Shown: positions 20,206-30,427, counted from the stretch's first letter. The stretch: DNA of 64,000 bases from Nitrosomonas sp. (GCA_024281995.1 JAMWZW010000003.1:62001-126000); one strand, 5' to 3'. A program made the numbers and translations. Notes: generated by a model from the letters alone, not told the origin.

Positions 20206-21042
20206 CTAGAAATTTCTTGAGGTTTCTGAAACGGGCAAGCGATCAATGACACTGATCGCATGCGTGGATTTACCCAGTAAATTGCCCTGCAGATAATCCG
20301 CGCCCGAACGGATGGCGGCTGCCAATTGTCCTGATGTTTCAATATCCCTTACCAATAGGTTGGCACCAAACCTATGGATAGTATCCACCAGCGCTGTGAT
20401 GGCTTCGTGCCGCACCAAATCATTCGCTTCAATACGTACGAAATTGGGATACAAGCTTCCGAGCTCCGCCATCCAATCGCTGCGATTGCCGCTGTAATCC
20501 GCAGCAATTTGATAGCCACGTGAGCGATAGTTGGTAATGACATGCTGCAATAATTTCCAATTGCGATTGACGATAACCGGAATTTCAATGACTACCCGCG
20601 AAGTCTCCATGCCTATCAAGCCAAGAAAATTTTCAAATGCCCGGCCGTGATCGTCTTTAACACTCTCCAACAAACGTGGATGAACATCGACAAATAAGCG
20701 GTCTGTTTTCGAAGCATGATTGAAATGATAATTCAGCGCGTGAATCGCCCGGCATAACCGATCTAAATCAACCAACTGTTCATCTTTTGCTGCCAATGAG
20801 AAAACCTGCCAAGGCCATAGCGCAGCATCATCATTTGTGCTGGATCGGATATGCGCGGCGTGTCCGATGGTTTTTTCTGCCACGATGCCGAAAATAGGTT
20901 GAAATACACTGGTTATTTCGCACTGATAAAAATATCCGCTGATCCAGCCGTTGTCAGCACGTTTCAAAGAATAGTCCGTGGCTGATTGGATGAGTTCAAA
21001 TTCATCCTTGGCAATGAAACTAGGATTGGTTGATGTATTCAT
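20206..21042 (-). CDS. degenerate EAL-domain protein in the sulfate operon (copy 2)
   Basis: I use the ATG at 21042 (AGGAG 8 nt upstream), giving 278 residues; a TTG 24 nt earlier is less likely. It is a paralogue of the protein at 16333-17193. It keeps the fold landmarks (SVFQPIFGIV, LFVDVHPRLL, VVIEIPVI, GYQIAADYSGN, FVRIEAND) but lacks the EAL triplet (TIGHAAHIR) and the DDFGTG acidic pair, so catalysis is improbable although one IE glutamate remains. Sitting between sbp and cysT with short gaps (26 and about 70 nt), it is almost certainly co-transcribed with the transporter. Confidence 0.75.
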   Translation of the reverse strand: MNTSTNPSFIAKDEFELIQSATDYSLKRADNGWISGYFYQCEITSVFQPIFGIVAEKTIGHAAHIRSSTNDDAALWPWQVFSLAAKDEQLVDLDRLCRAIHALNYHFNHASKTDRLFVDVHPRLLESVKDDHGRAFENFLGLIGMETSRVVIEIPVIVNRNWKLLQHVITNYRSRGYQIAADYSGNRSDWMAELGSLYPNFVRIEANDLVRHEAITALVDTIHRFGANLLVRDIETSGQLAAAIRSGADYLQGNLLGKSTHAISVIDRLPVSETSRNF

Positions 21043-21112
21043 GGAAAAGCTCCTGCCGGTAATCAAAAAAACGCTTTATGGGCAGTAGCGCGCCGCAGCG
21101 CACTACCCTGTC

Positions 21113-22114
21113 TCACTTCAGATAAATCTGGTCGAATGTGCCGCCATCGGCAAAATGAATTTTGTGGGCATTTTTCCAGCCCCCAAACGCATCGTCGATT
21201 TTGAACAATTCAATCTGCGGAAACTTCCCGGCATACTTTTCGGCGACTTTAGTATGGGTTGGGCGATAGAAGTGCTTGGCTACAATTTCCTGGCCTTCTT
21301 CCGAGTACAAGTATTGCAGATAGGCTTCCGCGACTTGACGCGTGCCTTTTTTGTCGACCACTTTATCGACGATAGTTACCGGTGGTTCGGCAAGAATGCT
21401 GAGCGATGGAATTACAATTTCAAATTTATCCGCGCCATATTCCTTGAGCGCCAGAAAGGCTTCGTTCTCCCAGGAAATGAAAACATCGCCGACCCCCCGC
21501 TCTACAAATGTGGTGGTTGAGCCGCGTGCGCCGGAATCCAGCACTGGGACATTTTTGTAAATATTGCCGACGAATTCCTGTACTTTATCCTCGCCAAAAC
21601 GCTGCTTGCCATACTCCCATGCCGCCAGATAATTCCATTGTGCGCCGCCGGATGTTTTCGGATTTGGTGTAATCACGCTTACACCCGCACGGGCCAGATC
21701 ATCCCAATCTTTAATGCCTTTTGGATTGCCTTTGCGCACCAGAAAAATGATTGTTGAGGTATACGGCGTACTGTTGAGTGCTAAGCGCTTCTGCCAATCT
21801 TCCGGCAATAATTTGGCTTTCTCGGCAATAGCGTTGATATCATTCGCCAACGCTAATGTCACAACATCCGCTTCCAATCCGTCAATGACGGAGCGTGCTT
21901 GTTTGCCGGAGCCGCCGTGAGATTGTCGCACGGTGATTTTTTCGTTATTTTTTTCCTGCCAATATTTGGCAAAAGCGGCATTAAATTCCTGATACAGTTC
22001 ACGGGTTGGATCGTAAGAAACATTCAACAGGGTTTTTTCTGCCAATACGCTACTGCTGATAAAAAAACTTGCTGCCAAAAGGCTTGTTATGAGCCATATT
22101 TTTTTAATAGTCAT
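21113..22114 (-). CDS. sbp: periplasmic sulfate-binding protein
   Basis: The 333-residue exported protein (signal peptide ending SSVLAEK) binds sulfate in the periplasm and delivers it to CysTWA. Family landmarks are [20 protein letters not shown], the sulfate-contacting [40 protein letters not shown]-like wording (here [14 protein letters not shown]) and the C-terminal [18 protein letters not shown] precedes the ATG. It follows the porin gene by 30 nt. Confidence 0.95.
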   Translation of the reverse strand: MTIKKIWLITSLLAASFFISSSVLAEKTLLNVSYDPTRELYQEFNAAFAKYWQEKNNEKITVRQSHGGSGKQARSVIDGLEADVVTLALANDINAIAEKAKLLPEDWQKRLALNSTPYTSTIIFLVRKGNPKGIKDWDDLARAGVSVITPNPKTSGGAQWNYLAAWEYGKQRFGEDKVQEFVGNIYKNVPVLDSGARGSTTTFVERGVGDVFISWENEAFLALKEYGADKFEIVIPSLSILAEPPVTIVDKVVDKKGTRQVAEAYLQYLYSEEGQEIVAKHFYRPTHTKVAEKYAGKFPQIELFKIDDAFGGWKNAHKIHFADGGTFDQIYLK

Positions 22115-22144
22115 GATTTTTCTCCGATTAAAAATTAAGATTGG

Positions 22145-23833
22145 TTATAAGAGACTGATTAATACTTCAAAGTATAGAAAGTCGGTGTCGCCTGAACGTT
22201 GATCGACACAGGGATGTACGTTACTGCTATCGCAATGGGGGGCTGCTGCGATACGGTTTTTTACGAATTCTCCCGCAGTAAAATGGGTGTAGCCTAGGAT
22301 GGTGTTAACACGAGGGATGGGTTGATAGCGAATACGTCCTTCAAACGCATGGCCTGCGAAATCACCGCTTTGTCCGGTGCGGTCGCGATTGAATCCCGGG
22401 TCGCGGACAGTATTACTGATGTTGCCATCGAGAATATCGAACATGCGGTCGGTTTTGCTGGCCAACCAGTATCCGCCATAACCGAGTTCAAATCCCAATT
22501 TCTGCGTTGGGCTGAATTCCATTCTGACTTTAGGAGCCTTAAGGTTTTCATAAATCACGTAGTGATCCGCCGACCAAGGCCGGGCAAACCCAAAAAAGCG
22601 GTCAAAACGATTGTCGACATTGTCAGTCGGATCCTTGTCACCTGTGGCATAACCGTAAAATAAGCCGATACGCGGTTTCCAAGCATGGTCAAAAGTTTTT
22701 CCCACTTCGATGGTATAGCCATGCGCATCGACCCGATTAGGACCGGTAAACCCGAGCTGATGGTTGTAGCTGACATCAAAATCAAGAATGTTGCCGGCCT
22801 TGCCGTAAACGCGGAATCCTGGCATATGAATTTGCCGATCGAGCCGATTGGTAGCAGTGAAACCACTGGGATCAGCCGTTTGTTTTTGGCCCATGTAGTA
22901 TGTCTGGAGGGTAGCGATGTCAGACCACTTGCGCCACGTTCCAATCGCACCGAAGAACCACAAATGATCATTCGCTTCGTCAAATTTGGTTTGCAAGCGC
23001 CGTACCGGTTGCATGCCAAACAGATCCAATTCCCAGTCATTGGCTTCGCGCCCCAGATTCAGGCGAAAACCTTCAAAAGTATTGGTGGTATTGCGCCACT
23101 CGTTACGAGCAATAAAACGCCGGTCGGTTGTTTCATATGCCAGGCGGCCAACACGGAATCGAATCGGACGATCATTTCCCCGATCATCGATACCAAGCGC
23201 TTTTTTGAAATACAATTCACCATAGGCATTGAGCAGATCGAATTCGTTTCTTTCCTGATCTGTAATGGCGTGTTTATTGTTATAGACACGGGAGTCCTGA
23301 AATTCCACGGCAAAGCGGAAGGGATCCAGGATATTTTTTATGCCAATCCAGGCGCGATTACGTAAAAAGAACGGATTATCTTCCCCGCCTTCTATACGCC
23401 GTATGTCATTATTGCGCCATTCATAACGTGTGCGATGTTCCAAACCGATATCCAGCCAAGTAACATCTTTAAACCGCTCAATACCGATATCACTTAGCTG
23501 GCGTACATATCGCGGTGGATCAGAATCCGGATTGGTGGCATAACTATTTGATCGCTGATGATAGCTGGTCGGCTTTGCTGCTTCTGGTGCTTTTTTCTCT
23601 GGAACAATGGCCGGTAAGTTTTTTTCCAATTCAGACGACTTATCCGTCTGGTTTGATGTTTTATTGATTAGTGGTTTGCCCATGTCAACAGCAATTTGCT
23701 GTGTAAGTTGCACAACTTGTTGCTGCAAGGCTTGGAAATCCACGCCTGATTTTTCTTCAGGCGATGCCTGAATGGACTGAGTTGTAAATATGCTCAACGC
23801 AACAATGCGTAAAAAACTCCAAAGAAGCTTCAC
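22145..23833 (-). CDS. alginate-export-type outer-membrane beta-barrel protein
   Basis: I choose the GTG at 23833, 6 nt after a perfect AAGGAG, over an ATG 10 codons upstream: it gives 562 residues starting with a clean signal peptide (MKLLWSFLRIVALSIF..QAS). A short heptad-rich stretch (FQALQQQVVQLTQQIAVDMG) could form a coiled coil, followed by a proline-rich linker. From about residue 110 the protein is a large beta-barrel of the Alginate_exp family (LDIGLEHRTRYEWR, RNRAWIGIKN, FRVGRLAYETTDRRFIARNEW) ending in an aromatic-poor strand YFEVLISLL. Position directly before sbp suggests it admits sulfate or another sulfur anion, not alginate. Confidence 0.8.
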   Translation of the reverse strand: MKLLWSFLRIVALSIFTTQSIQASPEEKSGVDFQALQQQVVQLTQQIAVDMGKPLINKTSNQTDKSSELEKNLPAIVPEKKAPEAAKPTSYHQRSNSYATNPDSDPPRYVRQLSDIGIERFKDVTWLDIGLEHRTRYEWRNNDIRRIEGGEDNPFFLRNRAWIGIKNILDPFRFAVEFQDSRVYNNKHAITDQERNEFDLLNAYGELYFKKALGIDDRGNDRPIRFRVGRLAYETTDRRFIARNEWRNTTNTFEGFRLNLGREANDWELDLFGMQPVRRLQTKFDEANDHLWFFGAIGTWRKWSDIATLQTYYMGQKQTADPSGFTATNRLDRQIHMPGFRVYGKAGNILDFDVSYNHQLGFTGPNRVDAHGYTIEVGKTFDHAWKPRIGLFYGYATGDKDPTDNVDNRFDRFFGFARPWSADHYVIYENLKAPKVRMEFSPTQKLGFELGYGGYWLASKTDRMFDILDGNISNTVRDPGFNRDRTGQSGDFAGHAFEGRIRYQPIPRVNTILGYTHFTAGEFVKNRIAAAPHCDSSNVHPCVDQRSGDTDFLYFEVLISLL

Positions 23834-23961
23834 TTCATTCTCCTTATGTGAGCTCTCCGGCATTCCGGTTGAGTCACTGATACTGTCTTGCTGTTTACCT
23901 CCGATGTTGTTGGTCGGTGTTATCTTGTTTATAGAATCGAGGCAGTCTTAATTCATTACTT

Positions 23962-24165
23962 TTATACCTTCCTTTCATTAGATTTATTTTGATTCAAGCG
24001 AATTTTCTCCCGGCATTCGATTTGTACCACTCTACCGTCATGGATAACGATTTCAACGGATCCATATTCGATACTGGCAACAGCACGAAGAATTTCCTGA
24101 GTAATGCTTGCAGGTAGCTTTTTAGGCGGTTCTACAACAGTTTTTGCATCATAATCGGTAGTCAT
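23962..24165 (-). CDS. DUF2292 (YezD-like) small protein
   Basis: A 67-residue soluble protein. The central part ILRAVASIEYGSVEIVIHDG followed by RVVQIECREKIR is the DUF2292 pattern, a short beta-hairpin unit of unknown activity. In many bacteria such genes lie beside sulfur-assimilation or sulfate-transport genes, and here it precedes the porin-sbp-cysTWA cluster by 128 nt on the same strand. It is probably the first gene of the operon. Confidence 0.7.
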   Translation of the reverse strand: MTTDYDAKTVVEPPKKLPASITQEILRAVASIEYGSVEIVIHDGRVVQIECREKIRLNQNKSNERKV

Positions 24166-24201
24166 TTACATCACTTTTTGAACAAAAATATCAATGGAGG
24201 C

Positions 24202-24218
24202 GAACGATATCATCGTTC
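24202..24218. promoter_or_regulatory. inverted repeat upstream of the DUF2292-sulfate operon
   Basis: GAACGAT-ATC-ATCGTTC is a perfect 7-bp dyad with a 3-bp centre, 37 bp before the DUF2292 start codon. A position over the likely core promoter would suit a repressor or activator of the sulfate operon. The binding protein is unknown; the sequence does not look like a recognisable CysB site. Confidence 0.4.
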
Positions 24219-24399
24219 CTATATAAACAGAAATATCGTTTGGTTAAAATGATATTGCTAAATATTATATAAAATATTTTATGATGCTTACTTACTGATA
24301 AGCTATTAAGCCGTAGGAAATTTGATAAGCCTCGAGCTTATTTATAGGATTGTAGGCGTAACGGATAGCGACTAAAGATCGCCTCAACAATTTACAGAG

Positions 24400-24466
24400 G
24401 TCATGCGGAACGTAGCGAGGAATCTGAATTAATCAACGGTATAGTTTTTTTGTATCCGAAATGACA
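24400..24466. repeat. MITE-like palindromic repeat, copy C (right half degraded)
   Basis: The left end GTCATGCGGAACGTAGCGAG matches copies A and B closely; the right half has decayed but still ends CCGAAATGACA. Same orientation as the other two copies. Confidence 0.7.
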
Positions 24467-24536
24467 CCTATTCGGGAATTGCTTAATTGCTTGTTTTTGA
24501 TTGGCCACCAGCTTTGCTGGTGGCCTTGAGGATGGT

Positions 24537-25814
24537 TTATTGGCGTTGTAATCTCAGCATCATCGGTTGCATACGCTTGATTGTTTGCGGAGCAATGAAG
24601 CCTTTTACTTCCAGTGATTTGACCGCGGATGCCGGCGCGCAATTGGCGACTTCCACCAATTTGACGACGAGCGGATTAAAGTAAACATCCATGCCGGTGT
24701 AACTTCCGGCATCATCACCATCGTGATCACCGCGAAATTTGAATTCTTTTACCGGACCGTTCGGGCCGCCACCTTGAGGATCTTCGTTATGATCGGTATC
24801 GATGTAATGCGCTGAGCTTTCCATGTTGCCTTGAATGCTATCAATACGCCAGCCGGATGGAGCCGTGTAATAAGAAACGATATGTTCTCCTTCTGCCGTG
24901 GTCCAGTCGCTGCGCGTTTCTTTGGCTTTCATCCAAAGACGCACATTAACTTGTGTACCTTCATTGATCCAGCGTGCGGTTGCCCATACTTCGGGACCAT
25001 GACCCGAGAATTCCTTGTCGCCTCGGGTATGGGGTGGATTATAGGTTACAAAAGTACTGCGCGAGTAGGTTTCCGTTTTTTCCCGGCATATGGGTGTCGC
25101 TGGCTGAATGATGGCAATACTGGAGATGACGCGATCTTGCCATTCCAAGGTAAGGCGGTCACTGTCACTGGATACCGGGACGCCATTGGCACCGAGATTG
25201 AGCGTCATGTGATAATGCGTTGGACGGTCTAGGTATGAAGATACATTCGACGTATGGGATTTTTCTTTTAGCGTGACTTTAATCGGTGTGGTGTCAAAAT
25301 CATAACCGAAAAATTCCAGTTTATTGCGCCGGCTCGCATCCAACGCCATATCCACTGCCGCTGGTACCACATGACACAGTGCCGGTTCAACCGGAGGCAC
25401 CTCTTGATGCAGCAGGCGGGCACGAATTCTGACCAAAGCTTGGCGCACCCGCGAACCGATGAAATCCATATTACAGCGTAGTTCCGTCCCGGTAGCGGCA
25501 ACGCTGCGATTAAGTAAATCAGATATTTCATTGCGGATGGTCGATTGAGCGTCAGCGGTCAATTTATCGGTAGTTTGCTGCAACACCGATTGCCAAGCGG
25601 ATGAATTGCGATCCAATGCATCAATGGCGCCATCCAATGCCGTAACGGTATCCCCGGTAACATCGCTTACTGTATCGGCGACGCGATCAATCTTATCTCC
25701 GATACTGCAAGCGGAAATTGAGATCGATAGAATTATTAACAAGCATAATGACGAGAAACGCAATGTAAAACATCTTTGAAGAAAGTAGGACAGGAATGAT
25801 GGAGTTGCTTTCAT
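24537..25814 (-). CDS. uncharacterised lipoprotein
   Basis: The ATG at 25814 with AGGAGA upstream gives 425 residues starting with a lipoprotein signal peptide (lipobox ISAC, Cys at about 36). The N-terminal third is helical (DKIDRVADTVSDVTGDTVTA, then LDGAIDALDRNSSAWQSVLQ), the rest beta-rich with repeated Asp/Gly-containing turns. No family is recognised. An upstream in-frame ATG at 25874 would add 20 residues in front of the signal peptide and is rejected. The gene is isolated: a repeat-containing gap lies downstream and a divergent propeller gene upstream. Confidence 0.65.
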   Translation of the reverse strand: MKATPSFLSYFLQRCFTLRFSSLCLLIILSISISACSIGDKIDRVADTVSDVTGDTVTALDGAIDALDRNSSAWQSVLQQTTDKLTADAQSTIRNEISDLLNRSVAATGTELRCNMDFIGSRVRQALVRIRARLLHQEVPPVEPALCHVVPAAVDMALDASRRNKLEFFGYDFDTTPIKVTLKEKSHTSNVSSYLDRPTHYHMTLNLGANGVPVSSDSDRLTLEWQDRVISSIAIIQPATPICREKTETYSRSTFVTYNPPHTRGDKEFSGHGPEVWATARWINEGTQVNVRLWMKAKETRSDWTTAEGEHIVSYYTAPSGWRIDSIQGNMESSAHYIDTDHNEDPQGGGPNGPVKEFKFRGDHDGDDAGSYTGMDVYFNPLVVKLVEVANCAPASAVKSLEVKGFIAPQTIKRMQPMMLRLQRQ

Positions 25815-26104
25815 GCTGTTGATCTCCTGGTTGATAAGAGGAAAACCCGCATTTCCGCTGCACTGTGCAGGCACTGAAAAACACTTTCTTGGCTGCTAAT
25901 ATAAATAATGCCGGGTGATGAGTCAAACTTGTTATAAGTATTTTAACAGCCGTTTCACCCGGTAAATGGGAGAGTCTTAAATACTTAGAGCACAGTATAA
26001 TATATATTCTTATATTCATTGTAGAACAAGGATCATAAGCCTATCCTGGTAACCGTATGTATAGAATTAATAAATCTTATTGATTTTAAGAAGGAGAGCA
26101 ATAT

Positions 26105-27166
26105 ATGGAAGAAAAATTCTTAGTTCCAAAGAGTTGGTTGCCTGCACTACCTGCGCTTATGCTGACATTTAATGTTTCCTATGCTATGCCGGGCATGCAC
26201 GGCTCCGGTGGCGAAGCGGCAACGGAGCACCCGCGAGTTTCCAACAGTCTTGCTGGAAAAATCAATTCTCCCGGCTCAGAGATGGAGATTACATACAGCG
26301 TCGATGGTAAAACCGCGATTTTTGTGTCAACCCGTGAAGGCAGCATCCAATCACCCGGAGGTAATTACAGTTTCGATATTTGGATATCGTATCTGGTCGA
26401 TGGTGAATGGCAAGAACCGCTTCACCTTGGACCTGGGGTCGATCCAAAGGTGGGACCGAACATCAATACCACGGCGTGGGAATTGGAGCCGAGTTTCTCG
26501 GATGATGGCAATGTCATTTATTTCACCCGTTACGAGCCGGGTAATATGTTGTCCGGCGATTTATACGTGGTACAAAAAGTCGATGGTGTCTGGCAATCGG
26601 CCAGAAATTGGAACGACGTGCCCGAGCTGCCAAATATTAATACGACCACTGGCGAGGAACATTGTCCGATCATTGCTTCCGATAGCCTGATTTATTTCAG
26701 CTATCATCAACCCGGCGTGACGCAAGACAGCGACATCTGGAAAGTCGAAAAGAAGGATGGGGTGTGGCAGAAACCCGAGAGCCTGGGAGCGAAAATCAAT
26801 TCGCCGCATCGCGATCACATGCATTGGACCGGGCTATCCAAAGATGGCAAAAGCCTGATCATAACAAGCATGCGAACCGATTTAGGATCGCGCGGCGGTC
26901 ATGACGAGTGGATTTCGCATCAGAACGCCGATGGCGAATGGCAGGAACCGGTCAATCTCGGCGATGCGGTTAATACCAGCGGGGAAGATATGTGCTGGAC
27001 TTTTACCCCGGATGGCAAGAAATTCACCGGCAGTTGGGGGCCGCACGGCACTTACGATATGGATATACGTTCGATTAACAAAGACGATGTGCCACTGTTG
27101 AAAAATTTCGAGCCAATCGGCCCACCGCCGAATTTGCTCATCAACAGTCAATTGAAATCAAAATAA
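26105..27166 (+). CDS. exported PD40/WD40-like beta-propeller protein
   Basis: The 353-residue protein starts with a signal-like hydrophobic stretch (LPALPALMLTFNVSYAMP). Repeating units of the PD40 (TolB-like) propeller follow, each with a serine/aspartate-rich turn and YF strand: ISYLVDGEWQEPLHLG, EPSFSDDGNVIYFTRYEPG, IIASDSLIYFSYHQPG, LSKDGKSLIITSMR, CWTFTPDGKKFTGSWG. Alternating units end in DG-WQ-P-NLG motifs. A strong AAGGAG precedes the ATG. Such propellers usually mediate binding; the partner is not evident. Confidence 0.7.
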   Translation: MEEKFLVPKSWLPALPALMLTFNVSYAMPGMHGSGGEAATEHPRVSNSLAGKINSPGSEMEITYSVDGKTAIFVSTREGSIQSPGGNYSFDIWISYLVDGEWQEPLHLGPGVDPKVGPNINTTAWELEPSFSDDGNVIYFTRYEPGNMLSGDLYVVQKVDGVWQSARNWNDVPELPNINTTTGEEHCPIIASDSLIYFSYHQPGVTQDSDIWKVEKKDGVWQKPESLGAKINSPHRDHMHWTGLSKDGKSLIITSMRTDLGSRGGHDEWISHQNADGEWQEPVNLGDAVNTSGEDMCWTFTPDGKKFTGSWGPHGTYDMDIRSINKDDVPLLKNFEPIGPPPNLLINSQLKSK

Positions 27167-27311
27167 ATTGAGAGAATCTCTGAAAAACTACCGGTTTGGC
27201 AACATTGCGTTTAAATCAGGCTCAGAATGTTCATTTATTATGTATTAACTGCGCTTTCTTGCCTGATTTTGTCCAGTATCGGTTGCCACACATACGTTTT
27301 TCAATGATCTG

Positions 27312-29126
27312 CTAAGCAGCCACTCTTGATGCCCGCTTGCGTTCGTGTTCCAGCAGGTGACGTTTGCGGATGCGGATTGTTTTAGGCGTGATTTCCACCA
27401 GCTCATCGTCGGCGATGAATTCGATTGCGGATTCCAGTGTGAGTTGAATTGGCGGTATTAGCGTAACTGCTTCATCGGTTCCGGATGCACGGATATTCGT
27501 GAGTTGCTTGCCTTTAATGGGATTGACGACTAAATCGTTATCGCGGGTATGGATGCCGATCACCATACCTTCATACAATCGATCGCCAGGACTGACGAAC
27601 ATGCGGCCGCGGTCTTGCAGTTTCCATAGTGCGTACGCAACTGCTTCACCATTCTCGGCAGAAATCAACACACCATTTCGGCGCGGTGGAATTTCCGGTT
27701 TCATCGGTGCGAATTCGTCAAACACATGACTCATTAGACCGGTGCCACGCGTCATGGTCATGAATTCGGATTGAAAGCCGATCAAGCCACGTGCGGGGAT
27801 GCGATAATCCAGTCGTACGCGTCCTTTGGCATCCGATACCATATCTTGCAAATCGCCACGGCGTGCACCTAATGCTTCCATGACCGCGCCTTGGTTGGCT
27901 TCATCAACGTCTACGGTGAGCATTTCAAACGGCTCGCATTTAACGCCGTCGATTTCCCGAATTACGACATGCGGACGCGATACCGCAAGTTCATAGCCTT
28001 CACGGCGCATGTTTTCGAGCAAAATAGTCAAATGCAACTCGCCGCGGCCTGATATCAGGAATGAATCAGTCTCATTGGTTTCATCCAAACGCATTGCAAC
28101 ATTGGTCAGTAATTCTTTTTCTAAACGTTCGCGTAATTGGCGGCTAGTAACGAATTTACCTTCCTGACCGGCAAACGGTGAGGTATTAACTTGAAAAGTC
28201 ATAGTCAGGGTCGGTTCATCTACGGCAAGAATGGGTAATGCTTCAGGCTGATCAATATCAGCGAGTGTAGTGCCAATGCTCAGTTCTTCAATACCGTTGA
28301 TCAGCACGATGTCACCTGCCTGCGCTTCTTTCATTTGCACCCGCTCCAAGCCGCGGAAACCGAGTACTTGATTGACTTTGGCTTTTTTGGGCGGTTTTTC
28401 ACCCATCAATACCATGACTTCTTGACCGGGCCGCAGTTTGCCACGATGAATACGGCCAATGCCAATGCGGCCAACGAAACTGGAATAATCCAGTGCACTG
28501 ATTTGTAGCTGCAACGGTTCATCTGGATTACCAGAGGGTGCAGGGACATATTTGAGGATTGTATCAAACAAGGGACGCATGTCTTGACTTGGTTTTTCCT
28601 GATCCAAGGTAGCAAAACCATTCAACGCTGAAGCATAAATTACAGGAAAATCAAGCTGTTCATCGTTTGCACCCAATTTGTCGAACAGATCAAATGTCTG
28701 ATCGACAACCCAGCTGGGGCGTGCACCCGGTCTATCGATTTTATTGATCACGACGATCGGGCGTAAACCTAATGCCAATGCCTTTTTAGTGACAAACCGA
28801 GTTTGTGGCATCGGGCCTTCAACGGCATCGACTAACAGCAACACGCCATCGACCATCGATAATACGCGCTCCACTTCGCCGCCAAAGTCTGCATGACCGG
28901 GAGTATCTACGATATTGATATGAATGCCTTCGTAGTCGATCGCACAATTTTTGGCTAAAATGGTAATGCCTCGTTCACGCTCGATATCGTTGGAATCCAT
29001 GACGCGCTCGGAGATTTGTTGGTGCGCGGCAAAAGTGCCGGCTTGGTGGAGAAGTTTATCAACCATGGTAGTTTTACCATGATCGACGTGAGCGATAATA
29101 GCGATATTGCGGATCGGACGAGACAT
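27312..29126 (-). CDS. typA: ribosome-associated GTPase TypA/BipA
   Basis: BipA is a translational GTPase related to EF-G that assists 50S assembly and stress growth. The 604-residue protein has G1 AHVDHGKT (12-19), the switch I motif RERGITI, G3 [11 protein letters not shown]4 NKID, EF-G-like domains III and V and the BipA-specific C-terminus ending [13 protein letters not shown]. Length is typical (E. coli 607). TGAGGA lies before the ATG. Monocistronic; converges on the propeller gene. Confidence 0.96.
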   Translation of the reverse strand: MSRPIRNIAIIAHVDHGKTTMVDKLLHQAGTFAAHQQISERVMDSNDIERERGITILAKNCAIDYEGIHINIVDTPGHADFGGEVERVLSMVDGVLLLVDAVEGPMPQTRFVTKKALALGLRPIVVINKIDRPGARPSWVVDQTFDLFDKLGANDEQLDFPVIYASALNGFATLDQEKPSQDMRPLFDTILKYVPAPSGNPDEPLQLQISALDYSSFVGRIGIGRIHRGKLRPGQEVMVLMGEKPPKKAKVNQVLGFRGLERVQMKEAQAGDIVLINGIEELSIGTTLADIDQPEALPILAVDEPTLTMTFQVNTSPFAGQEGKFVTSRQLRERLEKELLTNVAMRLDETNETDSFLISGRGELHLTILLENMRREGYELAVSRPHVVIREIDGVKCEPFEMLTVDVDEANQGAVMEALGARRGDLQDMVSDAKGRVRLDYRIPARGLIGFQSEFMTMTRGTGLMSHVFDEFAPMKPEIPPRRNGVLISAENGEAVAYALWKLQDRGRMFVSPGDRLYEGMVIGIHTRDNDLVVNPIKGKQLTNIRASGTDEAVTLIPPIQLTLESAIEFIADDELVEITPKTIRIRKRHLLEHERKRASRVAA

Positions 29127-29246
29127 AAATAATTCCTCAAAAATAAGCTGTTAGTTGTTGCGGCGGGGGCGCTATTATAGCAGCCGATTGTAAATATGGC
29201 TAACGCAGTCTTGACTAAAAATTGTCGTTATGAGTAATAGTAAAAA

Positions 29247-30215
29247 ATGGGGATGCCTGCATTGATTCGCTATTTATCGCAAAGTTCATTGCAACGCTTG
29301 CAATTGCATACGAAAGAAGTTGTTGCCAGTATCGAGCATTTAATTCTTACAAAAGAACAGCAGCAAGCTTGGAATGCGCCAAAAGCAGTGATTACTCCAG
29401 CAGATGGCCGATATATGATGGCTACGTTAGCCGCAGCTAATGATCCGCCGTTTCTTGCGGTTAAGGCGTTAGTGCTGAATCCTGATAATCCGCAATATGG
29501 ATTGAAAAGCATCAATGCGTTGGTGACTTTGCTGGATAGCCGCAGCGGCATACCGCTGGCGATACTCGATGGAAACTGGGTTACTGCGGTGCGCACGGCT
29601 GGATTAAGCGCAGTCGCCGCGAAACGGCTCGCACGGCCTGATGCGTCCATTGCCGCATTTATAGGTTGTGGTGTACAAGCCCATAGCCATTTGCATGCTT
29701 TCGCAGAAATGTTTCCGCTAAAACAAGTTCGAGCATTTGGACGCGGCACAGCCAGCCGCGATGAGTTTTGCCGCAGTGCGGAGAAAATAGGGTTTTCGGT
29801 CATTGCCTGCAAAACGGCTCAGGAAGCTGTTCAAGATGCAGATTTAATCGTCACATCGGTGACATTATCGCCGCAATTGATTCCATTTTTGAATGCGTGT
29901 TGGCTCAAACCGGGTGCATTCGTCACCATGACGGATTTGGCAGCACCGTGGTTGGCTGAGAGTTTACCCGTATTGGATCAGATTATTGTCGATGATCTGC
30001 AACAGGAAGCGAGCCTGCCTAAACCACTGGTTGACCCGGCACTGGTGGACGGTGACTTGAGCGGATTGGTGACAGGTAAGATAGCGGGTCGCTGTACGCA
30101 ACAAGCGCGGACTGCTTTTATATTCCGCGGGCTAGCATTGGGGGATCTGGCGATTGCCGGATTGGCTTATCAGCGTGCGTGTGAATATTCACTCGGCATG
30201 CTAATGGAAGCTTAG
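29247..30215 (+). CDS. ornithine cyclodeaminase / mu-crystallin family protein
   Basis: The 322-residue protein has the family Rossmann fold: NWVTAVRTAGLSAVAAKRLA followed by IAAFIGCGVQAHSHLHAF (nucleotide-binding glycine motif) and ADLIVTSVT. Family members deaminate ornithine, reduce cyclic imino acids or make 2,3-diaminopropionate. The usual substrate-binding Arg/Lys residues in the N-terminal domain are not clearly placed, so the substrate is open. Start could be the ATG at 29247 or the one two codons later. Stand-alone gene, divergent from typA. Confidence 0.78.
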   Translation: MGMPALIRYLSQSSLQRLQLHTKEVVASIEHLILTKEQQQAWNAPKAVITPADGRYMMATLAAANDPPFLAVKALVLNPDNPQYGLKSINALVTLLDSRSGIPLAILDGNWVTAVRTAGLSAVAAKRLARPDASIAAFIGCGVQAHSHLHAFAEMFPLKQVRAFGRGTASRDEFCRSAEKIGFSVIACKTAQEAVQDADLIVTSVTLSPQLIPFLNACWLKPGAFVTMTDLAAPWLAESLPVLDQIIVDDLQQEASLPKPLVDPALVDGDLSGLVTGKIAGRCTQQARTAFIFRGLALGDLAIAGLAYQRACEYSLGMLMEA

Positions 30216-30226
30216 CATATGCCTCG

Positions 30227-30427
30227 CTATTTATTTTCCTCCTTATCCACGCCGGACATCAGAAATTTAACCAAGAGGGCAAAAATGAATGGGATCGTAC
30301 TTAATGCGGTAACCATATAATGTTCGGACGTAAATTGATCGCCTTCATCCATGATGATGTAACCAAAAAATATTACAACCGGAGTAATAATCGATAGTGT
30401 TATTATTAAATTAAATAATCCTTTCAT
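30227..30427 (-). CDS. small two-helix membrane protein
   Basis: 66 residues with two transmembrane helices (FNLIITLSIITPVVIFFGYI, then a second around TALSTIPFIFALLVKFLM) joined by an acidic loop, and a charged tail DKEENK. AAAGGA precedes the ATG. No family recognised; the amphipathic layout and Shine-Dalgarno support a real gene. Confidence 0.55.
   Translation of the reverse strand: MKGLFNLIITLSIITPVVIFFGYIIMDEGDQFTSEHYMVTALSTIPFIFALLVKFLMSGVDKEENK

Larger units (their letters stand above)
24166..24536. other. 371-bp intergenic region upstream of the sulfate cluster
   Basis: No gene is seen. The part next to the DUF2292 start is AT-rich and likely holds the operon promoter, including a 7-bp inverted repeat at 24202-24218. 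Repeat copy C lies at 24400-24466. Confidence 0.6.

Noticed and set aside
27213-27269. AAATCAGGC/GCCTGATTT inverted repeat between convergent genes
   Set aside because: Loop of 39 nt and no T-run make a terminator doubtful.
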